Origin: Trichinella spiralis
Taxonomy: Eukaryota; Nematoda; Enoplea; Trichinellida; Trichinellidae
Assembly (NCBI GenBank): GCA_000181795.3
Contig: CM012953.1
Coordinates: 12,132,006 to 12,196,005 of the forward strand
Reading direction: 5' to 3'
DNA length: 64,000 nucleotides
Part shown: piece by piece, positions 36,786 to 50,392 of the stretch
How positions within the stretch are numbered: the stretch's first letter is position 1
Layout: each line of letters begins with the position of its first letter
The notes under the pieces: generated by a model
Databases searched by the model: none
Seen by the model: only the letters and a program-made list of their open reading frames with translations
What the model was told of the DNA's origin: nothing
Position numbers and translations under genes: made by a program

Positions 36786-37988
36786 AAAGATGTGCACCGG
36801 TCAAAATAAGTGAATCATACAAGAAGAATCTGAGAGGAAAAAATAATTTTAAATCAAATCAAATGGAACATCAATCAGCGGCCTCGGATAAACTACACTG
36901 TGTTTGTATCATTTAAATATGCAAACGTGTAAACAAGAAAATTTCTTTCGCATGTCAGAATGCAGTGATGCAATGAAAATTTATTGACAGAGCACCTATA
37001 GCCCCGCCTTCATTGTACGCAATCGATGTCAAACTAAGACATGTGGTAAAATTTTTTACAATTTCAAGAATTCTTTAATTTAATATCTGATAACGTTTTG
37101 TCACTTACTTGACAAATGATTGTCATAGATTGAGCTTGAAAAAGAAAAGAAAAGGAAATCTTGCAGAAGTTGGTTGAACAGCAACGACAACAGCCAATAC
37201 TCGGAATGCCTAAATAAAAAAATTGAATGCTAATAAATTAAAAAATGAAAAATATCCAATGATAGATAATAATGGAAAAGTTAACAGTTGCAACTAAGCA
37301 AAGCAGCACTGACAGTTGTTGTAAAGCTCGTTGAGTCAGACACCTACTGTAAAATGTAATGCAGGTTAGTTTTGAAAAATTCAATTGACATTGACCTACT
37401 AACAGAACACATAAGCTGGTTTTTCTCTAAAAGCAAACATAAAATCTCCACTTCGACCATGATATCACCAATGTAAACGGAATGTTGATGTAAATGGAAA
37501 TGCTGATTCACTCGAATCGTGAATGTGAAAATGAATCATTCTATTTTCTAAGTTTTTTGATGATGTTGTATTTCTTTTTTTTAATTTTATTAAAATACTG
37601 TTTCGTTTCACTGACAGCTTAATACATACAAAAAAATATTACTAGGTAACTTTGGTTAGCATTCTTTGTTTCCATGAGAGAAATTTTTCTAAACAGCATC
37701 ACTCTCACACCAACATCCATCTATTCAAAAGTACAAATGTACTTGATTGTATTAGCATCATGTTTTGTTAGTGAAAAAAAATCGTTGTGCACCAATATTT
37801 CTTTATTCAATAGGTTCAACAATAACAACAATTTTTAATATTATTATAAAAATTTCTAATTCACAAATTGACGCAAAATTTGTAAAGCTCATAAACAAAA
37901 AAATGTCAGCAGAAAAATTCAAGCGATTCAGATAATCACATTGAAGGGTTGAAGCAAATGAGAAGAGATATTCTCGATTTGATGATGA
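36786..37988. other. Spacer upstream of the tetraspanin gene
   Basis: About 1.2 kb between the tetraspanin start and the BRD7/9 stop. A plus-strand exon-like stretch near 37129-37245 follows a TAG acceptor, but I found no partner exon, so it is not called. Confidence 0.35.
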
Positions 37989-40900
37989 TCACTGGAACAA
38001 CGTTTCTCGCAGAAGTTCAACAGCCGGCTTGTTTTCGGACATCTGAAATGAAGAAATTGTGACCAAATTACCAAAGCATATATTCAAACATCCAGACATA
38101 ATATACTTGAGATTCATTCTGCTCTTCTGCTACATTCGTCGAACACATACTTTCCACTAATCGAATGTCGTTTCCAAGCAATGCCGACGGTGTTACCTGT
38201 ACAATTGAAATAAACAAATTAACAACAATATTAAAATTATCCAAATAAAAAACAAAAATAAAACCTCTAAAATTAAATTTTTTAAATTTTTAATAAATTT
38301 CTGCGCAGTTTGTGCTTCATCATCTCCTGGTCCGTCTGCCATCGAAAGCGTCATGTGAGGAGACTGATTCAAACGAAGCAGCTGCTTTTGCACCAGTTGA
38401 ACAATCAGCATTTCATTCTCTTCCAAAATTGCATCATTCGATTTCACTGCACGTGAAAAACAATGCTTTTCTTCAAAAATAAAAGCAATAAATTAGCATA
38501 TTTGCTGTTGTTGTTTTTCATCTTCACAACTTACGAATATCGTCTAGAAAATCCATATTGATACCACTGTCGTCTTTCAGTGTTTTCAAATATTCAAAAT
38601 CGATATTCAGAAGGTCAGTCTTAAAAGTTTGAAATTGAAAAGTTTGCAAAAATTACAACTAATTAATGCAATAAGCAGCAGCATTATATTTACCGTCGGT
38701 TCGGATTTTTCGGCGTCATCAGCAGCAGTTTTAAACTAAAACGAAGAAGTTTCATCAATTTTTTTATTCCAAACTAAAAAATTAAAAAAAAAATTATACC
38801 ACAGTTTTCAACGTCTGTCGAAACGCCCCATTACTAGTGACATCCAAAATACCAGCGGCCAAGTCAATTTCAAAATTGTCAGTAGGTCTAAAAAAATTGA
38901 CAAAACATTTACAGCACTTAATACAGATTAGAATTGATTTTTTACAATAAATAGTAAAATAATAATAATAACTTACGCATGGTCAAAGACATTCGGAATC
39001 ATCATTTTGTGATAATTCTGATAAAAGAATTTACTTTCATCCACCGTCGCTGTCGCGTAGGTGGAATCGTATACTGGAGCAAATGATTGAAATGCTCCAT
39101 AATAAAGAGGAGTAACTGAAAAAATATGAGAAAATGTATTTAATTCACAGAACAGTAAACTAACAGCACACTCTCTTATATATACGTATCAAATTTATCG
39201 ATGCAACTTAATTGACAAGTGATATTCACAATTTTATATGTAAAAGTAGAATTATCTTACCAGGGACAAAATCTTCATGGTCTGATTTCGGTATAAACAA
39301 ACCTGGACTGCCTTGGAGTAGAGGAGGTAGTAACTGCCTGAGCTGAATTACATTTCGATTTTCATTTAAACCACTTTCAGGAGATGTCAAAAGTTCTGGA
39401 GTAATAAAGTTTAAGCATGAAGATGATGGTGCACTGTTCACATCGGAAGTTGGATGCTACAAAAAAAAATATTTTTTAAAGAAAAGCAATTCACCTTTCA
39501 ATCTCAAAAACACCAATAACAAATAACAAAATAAAATAAAAAACACTTTACAGTATAGTGGATTTTCTGTACATGATAGCATTTCTGAGATCATTACCTA
39601 CTATTTATTGGATGACTATATTTTCATCTTATTTTACAAATTAAAATATCTCTTTAAAAAGATACTTTTCCATCAGACTGAAAAACAACAAAAAAATTCC
39701 ATATTAAATTAATTTCCAAAACAAAAAATAATAAAAAATTAGCATAACAAGTGATAAACAACGGATACTTCTGATTCAGCTCCAGAATGAGCCGCTTCAT
39801 CGTCGGATGCACTTTCCGAACGCAAACTCTTCTCTTCATCTTCTTCAATTATGAAACGGCTTAAACAAGAAAACAAACAACTAAATTATGAAAATGGAAA
39901 TTTCAAAGAATACAAAAATCACCATCACCTGCGCTGAGCCAATCTTCGTCTGATCATAAAATGCCGCTTTTCGACAAAACCCAACTCTGCCTCAGTTATA
40001 AATTTCATGAACGGCAAAGTACGGCGTAGACGATCCACGCGTTCCTGCAAATATATGATGCACCATTTTTTGGATTTCACAAAAAAGCTTCACATTTGCT
40101 TGAATAATTTGCATAAATAAAAAACAAATTACTTTGCTAAAAGTGTATTCGATGACGGAGGTGAGCTTTTTGGCCGCCAAACGTTCGCGGATGCTGCAGA
40201 CATTTCGACGAAGCCATTTCGTTTTCATGAACAGCAAGTCGGTTTTCATTTCAGACAAACTTTTGTAATAGTTGGATAAAATTTTCTCACGCACTGGATT
40301 AAAAATATTCAACTCGACCAACTCGTCGTTTCCGTCACCGTCGACGACAGTTGAACCTTCATCTTTGGCAATTTTCTCGGACGGTTTGGAAAAAAATTCA
40401 TCCTTATCTTTGCTGTGAGCGAAAAGAAGAAATTATAAATCAAACAACAAACAGCAACAGCAGCAACATCCGTAAAACCTTATTATATATTGCAAGCAGA
40501 ACATGAGCAATCTTTGAAACGGCGTCAAAACAATCATCTGCAAATTATTATTGGTTGCGTTCTGTTCGGAAGTGATGGTTGCCTGCTCATCTTGACCACT
40601 GGTCAACATCTGGTCCGTCGGTAATTGCTTCGAAGCACCATTGTCCCCCCAACCTCTGGTCGAATCCGCATCACTGACAGCGTCGGTTTCGTGATCTTTG
40701 CTCAAAAGAAGCTCATTCTGCAAAAGTGAATACAATTAATTTTGCAAAATCCCGCTCTGAATTCGTTCCATATTTTCAACAAACAAACAAGCATACCCTG
40801 GCACGACGTTTCGCAGTGCGAGCCGGATTTGTGAACAAAAAGCGTTTCCTCTTTCGTCTCCTTTTCACGCTCACTTCGGCAGAAGCAGCTTGCACTGGTT

Positions 40901-41979
40901 TCTCTTCATCCTCAAAATTTTATTCAAATTTAAATAAAATTGTCACTTTATTCCAATGTTGGAGCAAATGCTCTTGCACATCTGATATTTGCAAAGCCAT
41001 TCAATAATAAATGCACTACGAAACAACGAAATAAAGCTAGCACTTTCTTCGAAAACAGTTTTTACACAGCATTTCATTAAATATATACTTTCATAATTGA
41101 AACAATGTTTTTAATCTTATAAAATGCAACATCACTCATAAACTCACTATATAGTTTCCAAAAAAAATTTTTTTAATTTCCTACTAGAAGCTAAAATCAT
41201 TGAAAGCAAATTCAACTTTATATAAAGTGCAGCAGCTGAAAAACCCCAAAGGAAAACTAAAAAACTAACTACCTTCTACAAATCAAGTTACCACAGAAAT
41301 CAATAACCTTGATTAATTTGCAATAAAACAAAAGTCACATTCAGATATGTGGAAGTCCAAAAATGAAATACCTCGGCTTTCTTTTCAAAATCTTCATCTT
41401 CCGATGAAAAGTTGTCTTGTGAACTACCTGGTGCTTGTCCTTTCGGAAAGCGTAGCACTAACTTCAGTCCACCATTTTCTTAAAAAATATAAGTTTCAAT
41501 AATGCAATCAATCTAGACAGAAATGCACAATTATATCAACATAGGAATTGCAAAATTAACTAACAACTCAAAACACTGATACTGTCAGCATATTAATTAA
41601 AACCACATGCATTTCATTCTTTACATTAGTCATTTAATAAACAGTAGCAAATCATAATCACACCTTTGCAAAAGTCATCAAAGCATATCTTTCACTTAAT
41701 AAAATAAAACATACCGAATACATAATACAGTCTTTGCATTCAATCAAATAATTATATAAATAAATTTACGCAAGATAGCCATATACTTATAAAACAAAAA
41801 TATTTTAATAAAAAAATAAATTAAAATTACAATTAGTATAATAATATGTTTTAACGGAGAAACAGCTGTTATTTTGCAACAACGCTAATGGCAAAAATTG
41901 AAAGAAACATTAGTACTCAAAATTAACGATACATACCGCAATTGATTTCTGATGACTTAATTCGTGGTGCACGATTCAT
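37989..41979 (-). CDS. BRD7/BRD9 homologue with a degenerate bromodomain
   Basis: Likely subunit of a SWI/SNF (BAF/PBAF) chromatin remodeller in the nucleus, as BRD7, BRD9 and worm SWSN-9 are. Sixteen exons sum to 625 residues in one frame: 41937-41979, 41372-41478, 40797-40910, 40479-40717, 40133-40412, 39929-40044, 39769-39859, 39666-39677, 39261-39456, 38977-39115, 38800-38887, 38694-38735, 38535-38619, 38265-38446, 38107-38196 and 37989-38042. The N-terminus (GGLKLVLRF) and a basic stretch (KRRRKRKR) match the family. So do YYGAFQSFAPVYDSTYA and a C-terminal helical part ending near VTPSALLGNDIRLVE. The bromodomain, about 152-275, is barely recognisable: LTPFQRLL, DEFFSKP, EKILSNYYKSLSEMK and SKERVDRLRRTLPFM line up with BRD7. 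Asn238 falls where the acetyl-lysine Asn should be, but the ZA loop is lost. Confidence 0.82.
39666..39677 (-). other. Possible 12-base microexon of the BRD7/9 gene
   Basis: Twelve bases coding SDGK lie between a TTTTTCAG acceptor and a GTATCT donor, both in phase 0. Skipping it also preserves frame, so its use is uncertain. Confidence 0.4.
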
Positions 41980-43382
41980 TATAAAAATTTAAAATTACTC
42001 GGGAAACTAACAAACACTTTTTATATTAACCATGGTATACTGTTAAAATAATGATTTGCAAGCACAATGAGAGCAAAAATGAAACTGCTAATCAAATAAA
42101 AATGTGGATTAAAAAATTAAAATTTAAACTTTATTTTTATTAAATTTAAGTTCATTTTCAATAATTCTCTATCTGAAAATCTTTGTATTCTGCCAGTTGT
42201 TCGTAGAAATGGACTACTAGTTTTGTGCATAACATTAGGAAAAATACAGTAATAAGGAAAAATAGGCAGTATCTGACATTTATTTAAAAATCCATTCAGC
42301 TGTCGGCGTTTGATGAGTTCTCTGCATCATATAAGAAAGTGATTTTTGGTTTTTTGGTATTAGTCCGACATTTTCTTTGTGCTATTTCGCTATCGCATTA
42401 GAAACTGATTTAAATGAAACTACATAACTGAAACTGCATAAGCACAGTTCATTAAAAGTGCATTCTACACCATCTGAAACATCATTTGCTTCGTGATTCA
42501 GTGGATTAGTTCAATATGGTTCCTCTCTACTACGAATTATAAATCCTTTCTGGCGAAAAGTAGCAATATCTCCAGAAGCTGATACGGAATTACATTGTAT
42601 ATGATAGATCACGCTGAGAAGAGTGCTTATTGGCAGAAGTCCCTTTTGAGCTGCCTTGAATGCTTCATAGTTTTACGTGAAAATAAAGACCATTTGAAAC
42701 TGCGTTGGTGAATGAACTAAAACTTTTTTAAACTAAAATAAAGTGAAATTTTTATTTGCGAAGCAACATATCGCATTTAGATTAATTATTTTACAGGAAA
42801 CTTCCATTTAAATCGCTTTGGGATAGATTTTACAATGTGTGATCAATACGTGATGTTTCTGTACATATAAATATATGTATACCTGGGTATAATATTAAAT
42901 TATAGAGTTTGATTTGCTGATTCCAATACGCTCATACATATATGCACTGTTTTACATATTGCACGATAAAACACAGAGCAGTCAAGGTGCAGATTTTTAA
43001 AACACAAGCTCACTTTTGACACTAAGCTACAGAGAGACACTAAGAAAATACGTTTTAATTTTCTTACAGTATGTTACATTAATACGTGCTTGCATGTTTA
43101 TTACTGTATTTTCAATATCTCTATTCCTCGTTTGTTAGGAGTCATCATGAAATTATTCTATTTTTCTGGTGTTTTAACGGAACATTTTGAACATTTTTCT
43201 TATTTTAATTGTTTAAATTAGAGTACGTGTTTCGGTACAAGTATAAGTACATATGTAACTCAGTTTGATATTTGAAAAAAAGATGGTTGTCCTAATTAAT
43301 TTCTGTTGTAGTAATTTTGAAAGCAGTACAGCGGCTTATGTTAATCAATATACATGGATGAAAGTTTTCTTTTAAATAAAGG
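41980..43382. other. Divergent spacer between BRD7/9 and PWP2
   Basis: About 1.4 kb between genes transcribed apart. It should hold both promoters. A protein-like but interrupted minus-strand reading lies at 42280-42660 (listed separately). The rest shows nothing I can name. Confidence 0.4.
42280..42660 (-). pseudogene. Possible decayed coding fragment, family unknown
   Basis: One minus-strand frame of 127 codons reads like protein (KGLLPISTLLSVIYH, SGDIATFRQKGFIIRSREEP, KNQKSLSYMMQRTHQTP, then TAEWIF) but is not intact. Its composition is less AT-biased than the rest of the spacer. I do not recognise a family. It could be a relic of a gene or element, or chance. Confidence 0.25.
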
Positions 43383-46300
43383 ATGAAACTGAATTTTAAA
43401 GTAAGTAGCTGGTGAATTTTGTGCTCTCATTTTCACATTATTTGCTTCAGTTTTCCAATTTAATCGGAGCCATATATCGGAAAGGCGATGTTGTATTTAG
43501 CAATGATGGGGACTCTGTTTATAGTCCAGTAGGGAATAGAGTAACTATTTACAATTTGAAAAGGTAATTTTAATTACTAAAAGTATTTACTTCTTATGGA
43601 AATTATCCTCTTTAGCCACAAATCTGACACCCTCCCCGTTGAAACTACAAGAAATGTAAATATAGTTGCTCTGAGTCCCTCTGAAGCTTATTTGTTGCTT
43701 GTTGACGAAGGTAAGCGTGAAATGTAGGAATGTGTAGGATGAATTTATTTTCGAATTTCATAGCCATTTGTAGTGTATTTGATGCATGTTTATGTCGGTT
43801 TAGACAATGAATTTATTAACAGAATGCACATCTTCAGAGTTGTATTCAAATATTTTCAGGTGGCTTTGGATTTTATGTTAGCTTGGTTAGCAAAATGGTC
43901 ATTCATAGACACACATTCGGTAAGGCTTTGTCTGCTGCAAAGTTCAGTCCAGATGGCAGGTATTTATTTCATTTATACTTCTGTGCATCTGTGAGTGATG
44001 TAAATATTTCAGACATTTTGCCGTTTGTCGTGACATGGATGTTCAGGTATTTCGTTCGCCAGGAACAAATACAATGTCTTATAATCCGTTTTACGTTGAA
44101 AAGACGCATCATATTGCTCAGGATAAAATTACTTGTTTGGAATGGAGTGATGATTCAAAGTTGGTTTATTGTATGTTTTTTTCTTTTCGATTGCATATTG
44201 TTTTTCAGGTTTTTTGTTGTCGGATCGAAAGATTTGCAGACAAGAGTTTGTTCAGTCGATTATCGACTTCGTCCTGTCTTATGCAATTTGTCTGGTCATT
44301 CTCATCCAATTGTTTACTGTGTTTTTGATAATTACAATTATGATGTAAATATATGAATTTTTCTTTTTGAGATTGCGTTGTGTGAATTGTTTTTTTGTTT
44401 AGGTTTTTACAGTTGATAATTATGGTTTTGTTGTTTATTGGAAATGCGAACAAGATTTGAATGAAGTGGTGTTGAAGCGAGAAAAACAATTCGAGCGTAA
44501 AGCAAGCGATGTGAATGATGAATCAAATGTGGGAAATAAGATGAAAATTTATAAAATAGTGAAAAAGTATTTTAAAAGTTTTTTTTCAAAATATTTCTGG
44601 GATGTGGGAAATGAAATTTTTTTTGCTACATTTGATTTGTGAATGAACGTTTAGGTTCCATATTGACTCTTCATCTAAAGGAGGAGCATCAGGTGTTCGG
44701 CTAACAAGTGCTTGTTATCATAAAAAGACGAAAATGCTAGTCACTGGCCATTCGAATGGTGTTATCATTCTTCACGAACTGCCAGAATTCTATCTGATTC
44801 ATAATTTATCGTAAGAATTTCATTAATTGAGTTATTGCTATAATTTTCAATAAGAATGAAAGAAAGAATATTAATAAATGTTATCCGCTACTGTTTGTTT
44901 TTATTTTAGCGTATCGGAATTTGCTATCGACAGCGTTAGCATTAACAATTCCGGTGATTGGATTGCTGTAGCTTCGGCGAGGTTGGGTCAAATGCTTGTC
45001 TGGGAATGGCAAAGTAAAACATACGTGATGAAGCAGCAGGGCCATTTGCACAACATGACTTGTCTAACCTATTCTCCGGACGGTTCAATAATAGCTAGCG
45101 GTGGACACGACGGAAAGGTGAATTAAAAATAGTTTAAAATCAAGTTGATATTTATCTGTGTGTGTTTAAGGTTAAATTGTGGAATGTGAACAGCGGCTTC
45201 TGTTTCAAAACTTTGGACGAGCACAGCGGAGGCATTACTGGTATCGTTTGGACCCAAGCTGGAAAATCAGTGATCTCTTGTTCATTGGATGGAACTGTTC
45301 GGGCTTTCGACCTCAAGCGGTCAGTCAGCATTATTTATTCGCATAATTATAAAGAAATTAAATTGTTTATTTATTTATTTTAGTTATCGTAATTTTCGCA
45401 CGTTTGTTGCACCAGAGCCAGTGCAGTTCAGTTGCTTGTGCGCAGATTTCGAGGGTGATATTCTTTGTGCCGCTGGACAAGATGTATTTTCAATCTACGT
45501 CTGGTCGATCAAGACGGGCCATTTGCATGATGTATATATATATATTCAATGTTTAACTTTATTTGGGTTATTGTTTTATTTAAATTAATTTTGAAGGTTA
45601 TCAGTGGTCATGAGGCTCCAGTGAGCGGTTTGAGTTTTGCCAGCGGTTGCACAGCGCTTGCCAGCAGTTCTTGGGACAAAACATTGCGAATCTGGAATAT
45701 ACTAGACGAAAAATGCGGTCGAGAAGTGTTCAATTTACCAACTGAAGGTTGTGAGGATGATGAGGATGTTTATTAAAATTTCAAGCAGCATGTTTTATTT
45801 TATTATTCGCGTTTTCAGTGATGGATGTGAAATTCAGTCCCAATGGAAAATTGGTCGCTTGCTGCTGCACCGACTGCCAGATTGTTGTGTTCGACTGGCG
45901 CGCCGGTATTCAAATTTGCTCAATCGAGGGTCGGCTGGATTTGGAACCGCTGCGCAGCGATTCGACCGTTTTGACGGCGGAAAAGTTGGCGCCGACGAGG
46001 TTCTACACCACGTTGTGCTTTTCACCGGACGGGGAGTTCATTTTTGCTGCCGGCAAATCGCCGTTCGTTTGCATTTACCACCTGAAGCAGCAGCTAATTA
46101 TGAAAAAATTCAAAATCACTTCAAATCAGTCGATCGACTATGTTGACGTATGTTGTGATCAGTGGGAAATTTGATTATTGCCACATATGTTGATTTAGGA
46201 TTATTTGGATAAGAGAAAGTTGAGCGAATTTGGCAATTTGGCACTTGTCGACATGGGTGACGATGATATGAATCCGGACAATCGAGGTAAAATTAATTTG

Positions 46301-47199
46301 CCTGGTTGTCGGGTTTCGGATCCTGGTGTACGTTCGTTCAAGCCGGAATTTTACATTTCCAAAATTGAGATGTCACCAACAGGTTGTTAGTGTTGGTTGT
46401 ATGTTGTGCGTTTTTATTGTTGTATTTTGCTTTTTAGCTCGAGCTTGGGCTGCTTGTTCTAACGAAGGCTTGCTAATCTACTCGTTGGATAATGTGGTCG
46501 ACTTTGATCCGTTTCTGTTGGATGTCGATGTACTACCTGAGAAGTGCAGAGAATTGTTGGGAAAGAAAGATTTCAGCGAGGCGTTGATGATGGCGATTAA
46601 ACTCAATCAATCTCAGTTAATTTCTGAATGTTTGGAAAGTACCCCACTTGAGGAAAGTAAGTTGAAAAGGGAAACATGAATAATAATTAATAATTTTTTG
46701 GTAAATTCCAATGAGAAATTCGAGTTTCGTTTTGTTTTATCCAGTCGAGCTCATTTGCCGAGCACTGCCTTCACTTTACGCGGAGAAGTTGATGTATTTC
46801 CTTGGCAGTGGTATCTTGCAAGAGACCACGCATGTGGAATTCTACCTCAACTGGATTCGTTATCTATGCAGACACCACGCCATGGCAGTGAAATTGCAGA
46901 TGAACGCTTCGCTGTCCACTGTGACAGCACTGCAGCAAAGTATCAATTTGTTGAGAAAGAATTTGTCCAGAATGTACGTCCGAAGCGGTGACGGGGTTTT
47001 ATTTAAATTTGCTTATCAAAAGAATTTTTTCTTTTCCAGATGCAGTAGTAATTGTTATACGTTGAAATATTTGTTGGATGTGCAAAATCAAAGTAAAACT
47101 GATGTAAAAGAAGAAGAAGAAAAGCAATCTGCCAACAATGAAAATATGGACATTGATGATGATGATGCCATTTTAATTGAACATGCAGATAACGGATGA
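43383..47199 (+). CDS. PWP2, U3 snoRNP WD-repeat protein (UtpB)
   Basis: WD-repeat protein of the UtpB subcomplex of the small-subunit processome, needed for 18S rRNA maturation in the nucleolus. Seventeen exons sum to 901 residues (human about 919): 43383-43400, 43451-43563, 43616-43710, 43860-43959, 44013-44159, 44209-44344, 44403-44566, 44655-44810, 44910-45117, 45171-45319, 45384-45531, 45597-45747, 45819-46147, 46199-46382, 46438-46656, 46745-46973 and 47040-47199. Strong family blocks: NNSGDWIAVASARLGQMLVW, GHLHNMTCLTYSPDG, SLDGTVRAFDLKRYRNFRTF, SSSWDKTLRIW, KSPFVCIYHLKQQLIMKKF and the Utp12-like C-terminal part with FYLNWIRYL. The C-terminus is acidic. The first exon codes only six residues. 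Exon 7's donor was chosen by phase and is the least certain. Confidence 0.95.
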
Positions 47200-48143
47200 T
47201 CAGTGCCATAGAGTTGAAGAACAAGTGATGAAATAAAAAACAAAACTTGGCTTTTTGTTCAATATTCAGTGGTGAACAACTAATTACATGTAGTTCAGGC
47301 GCCGAAAATGATGGAATAATTTCAATATTTTGAAATATTAACATAAAAAGCGATAAAACTATTAAGTAATAATTTAAATAGCGATGTGATCATTTTAACA
47401 GTTAAATAACATGCAGAATTACATTAAAATATGTATAATTACTCCGTTTTCTTTACATTTATATCAAATATTTTTCTTACTTAATTTGTGATAATTTATT
47501 TGTATACTTATTTGTATTACTTGTAAAATTTGTAAGTAGATATTTGTGTTGCACGAAAAGACAGATGAATAGCATTTTTAATCAGTAAAGAAAAGAAGAA
47601 AACTACACTGTCGGATATACATTTAACTCTTAAAATTTATAGAATTTTTAAATGTATATATAAAGTAAATTACACTTTCGTTAAACTGAAACTGAAAAAT
47701 ATTCATCTCTGTCAGAATGCATGACAGCAACATGACAACGAAAATGGGCAAACTTACATTTACGGAACTCTCTATCTGTATAAAAGAAATAAATGACCGC
47801 TGTATTGTTCTAGAATTTAAAAAATTTTTAAATTATTGCGTGGCATGATTTTCATTATTTTTATTTATACTATCACCAGCACAAGAATACTGTAATACCA
47901 TGACAGTTTATTTGTACCTTATTATACTTTAGATTATTGTAAATTATTAATTGTTTTTCGCCATGAAATTTGTAAATTTCACTGCAGACTTTGTAAATTG
48001 GTAATTCACGTATTAAATTTATTTATATTTGGAAACGAAATATTTCATCATGATAAACTCAAAATATAAATTTGACATGTTTCCGAAATAACAGTTTCTG
48101 TAACATATTTTTAGTATCTTTACTTTTGCGTAAAAGGTTAAAT
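47200..48143. other. Spacer between PWP2 and SF3B4
   Basis: About 0.9 kb, AT-rich. An AATAAA shortly after the PWP2 stop (near 47233) is the likely polyadenylation signal. No other gene is visible. Confidence 0.45.
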
Positions 48144-50214
48144 ATGGCAGCTGGCCCAGTAACTGATCGAAATCAAGGTGAAATGTTTTTACGAAATTTG
48201 CATTAAAATTCATATTTGTTTTTGACATTTAGATGCTACTATATACGTGGGCGGCTTGGATGAACGAGTAAGCGAAACTATTTTATGGGAGCTTTTCGTC
48301 CAAGCTGGTCCTATTGGTAATCTTTTGAATGATTGTTTTAAATTAATTTAGTTTTACTTATTTACTAATTTTATGTGGTGCATATTTTTATTTATTTTGT
48401 GCTACAGGTGCTTTCACATGTAGTTTTGACTTTGAAGAATTTGTTATTTTGTCAATTTTAGTAAGCGTTCATATGCCAAAAGATAGGATTAGCAGCACTC
48501 ATCAAGGTTATGGCTTCGTAGAATTTATGGGTGAAGAAGATGCTGATTATGCAATAAAAATAATGAATATGATTAAACTTTATGGTAAACCAATACGAGT
48601 AAATAAAGTAAGTTCTTAGTGGTTTTTTGAAAAGAATTTCAGTTTTATTGTTTTTTAGGCTTCTGCACACCAAAAAAATCTTGACATTGGTGCAAATGTT
48701 TTCATTGGAAACTTAGATCCAGAGGTGGATGAAAAATTGCTTTATGATACATTCAGCGCATTTGGCGTATTATTACAAGTTCCAAAAGTAATCAGTGTTT
48801 TTGTCATTTGAATATATAACTATTTGTAATCAAATAACTGTTTTGGTGTTGCATGTGCTTTGATAAATAAACTTCTTTTGTAAATATATGTGGTCCGTTT
48901 GGCATTATGTTGCAAAAGTGTGAACGTATACATCACTGATTTTGTTTTATTTCTTAAAAAATATTTTTAGATTATGCGTGATCCAGAAACTGGAAATTCA
49001 AAAGGTTTTGCTTTTATTAATTTCGCAAGCTTTGAAGCTAGCGATGCAGCCATCGAAGCTATGAACGGACAGTATCTTTGCAATAGGCCTATCAGTGCAT
49101 CGTATGCTTTTAAAAAGGACGCCAAAGGTGAACGTCATGGCACAGCAGCGGGTAAAATTTTTGTTTATAATTTTGTATATTGTTATTTCTTGTTTGATAT
49201 TTTATTTGAACTGAAATTGTAGAACGGCTTCTGGCAGCACAGAATCCAATATTTCCAGCCGATCGACCACATCAGTTGTTCGCCGATGCTCCTGCTATTC
49301 CCACATTTCCTCCACCGGGTAAAAAATGTTTTCTGTAAAATTAGTCTATGTGTGTAAATTTAAATGTTTGAAAAAATTCCTTTCTGTTTCATTACTTTTT
49401 TTACTGCATAATTGGGTAACTGAATGTTTAAATTGTTGTAATAAATTAAAACAGCGGTTTTCGATGATTTTTATTTACAAAAATCTTTTTGTTATAGGTA
49501 TGCCGGTGTTGCCACCAAATATCACACCGATGACAATGCCTCCGCCGGTTGCTGTGGGGCCTCCTGCTTTGGGAATACGTCCACCGGCTCCACCGCTACC
49601 AGCTTTTCCAGCGCGTCCACAGGGAGGCTTCGTTGCACCACCTCCGCCTCCACCTTCAGCGGTCGGATTCAACATGACGGTTAATCCTAGTGATGGTTCA
49701 CTTCCACCGATTCCACCTCCATCATCGCCAATGCTCAGTGAAGGTCTTGTTCCTCCTCCTCTTTCTAATATGCCTCCACCTCCTCCACCGCCACCATCGA
49801 TACCGCATCCACTTCAACACGGTGGCATGCCTGTGCCACCTCCGTCGAACATGCCGCGGCCACCTCTGCCTCCTCCACCTCCTGGCATAGGACGCCCGCC
49901 GATGCCTCCGATGGGAATTCCCGTTCCTCCGGGACACCGACTTCCGACTAGACCACCAATGCCACCACCAGTTACTGCAAGGCCGATGATGCCTTCACGT
50001 CCACCTGTGCCGCCACCTGCAAGTAATTTTGCAATGCGCCCACCTCCACCACTTGGTCCAAGTGAGTTTTACTTCGGTTATTTTAATAATTAAAGTGAAA
50101 TGCACACTTTTGTGTATTGCAATAAAGTATAAACGTGAAAATTTTACAGGACCGCCGCAACGTATGGTTGGTCATCCAGGAATGATGCCTCCACCACCTC
50201 CTCCGCAATATTGA
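48144..50214 (+). CDS. Splicing factor 3b subunit 4 (SAP49)
   Basis: U2 snRNP component that binds pre-mRNA near the branch site during spliceosome assembly. Eight exons (48144-48177, 48233-48316, 48462-48607, 48659-48787, 48971-49151, 49223-49318, 49498-50061, 50150-50214) give 432 residues (human 424). RRM1 is at about 13-90, with [12 protein letters not shown] and [12 protein letters not shown]2 is at about 100-178, with [20 protein letters not shown] and KGFAFINF. Then comes ERLLAAQNP and a long Pro/Gly/Met-rich tail. Near-identity to human across both RRMs makes the call firm. The GC content of the last large exon is raised by proline codons. Confidence 0.97.
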
Positions 50215-50392
50215 TTCATTTATTTATGTGATTAAATCATATTACATATAAAATATTTATATGATAGAATGTGATACAATAATTTTATTGTTCACACAGG
50301 GTTTTGTTGTAAATTGTTTTGGAACGGTAAAGTATCTTTAAATTTGTACGGAGTTAAATGTATTTTGTTTGTCTGTCATATTGATTCTTAGA

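Noticed and set aside
37129-37245. Plus-strand exon-like stretch after a TAG acceptor
   Set aside because: No partner exon, promoter or recognisable protein; lysine-rich reading from A-rich DNA.
43773-44356. Overlapping ORFs running through PWP2 introns
   Set aside because: They read through introns; the spliced model keeps the PWP2 family sequence in one frame.
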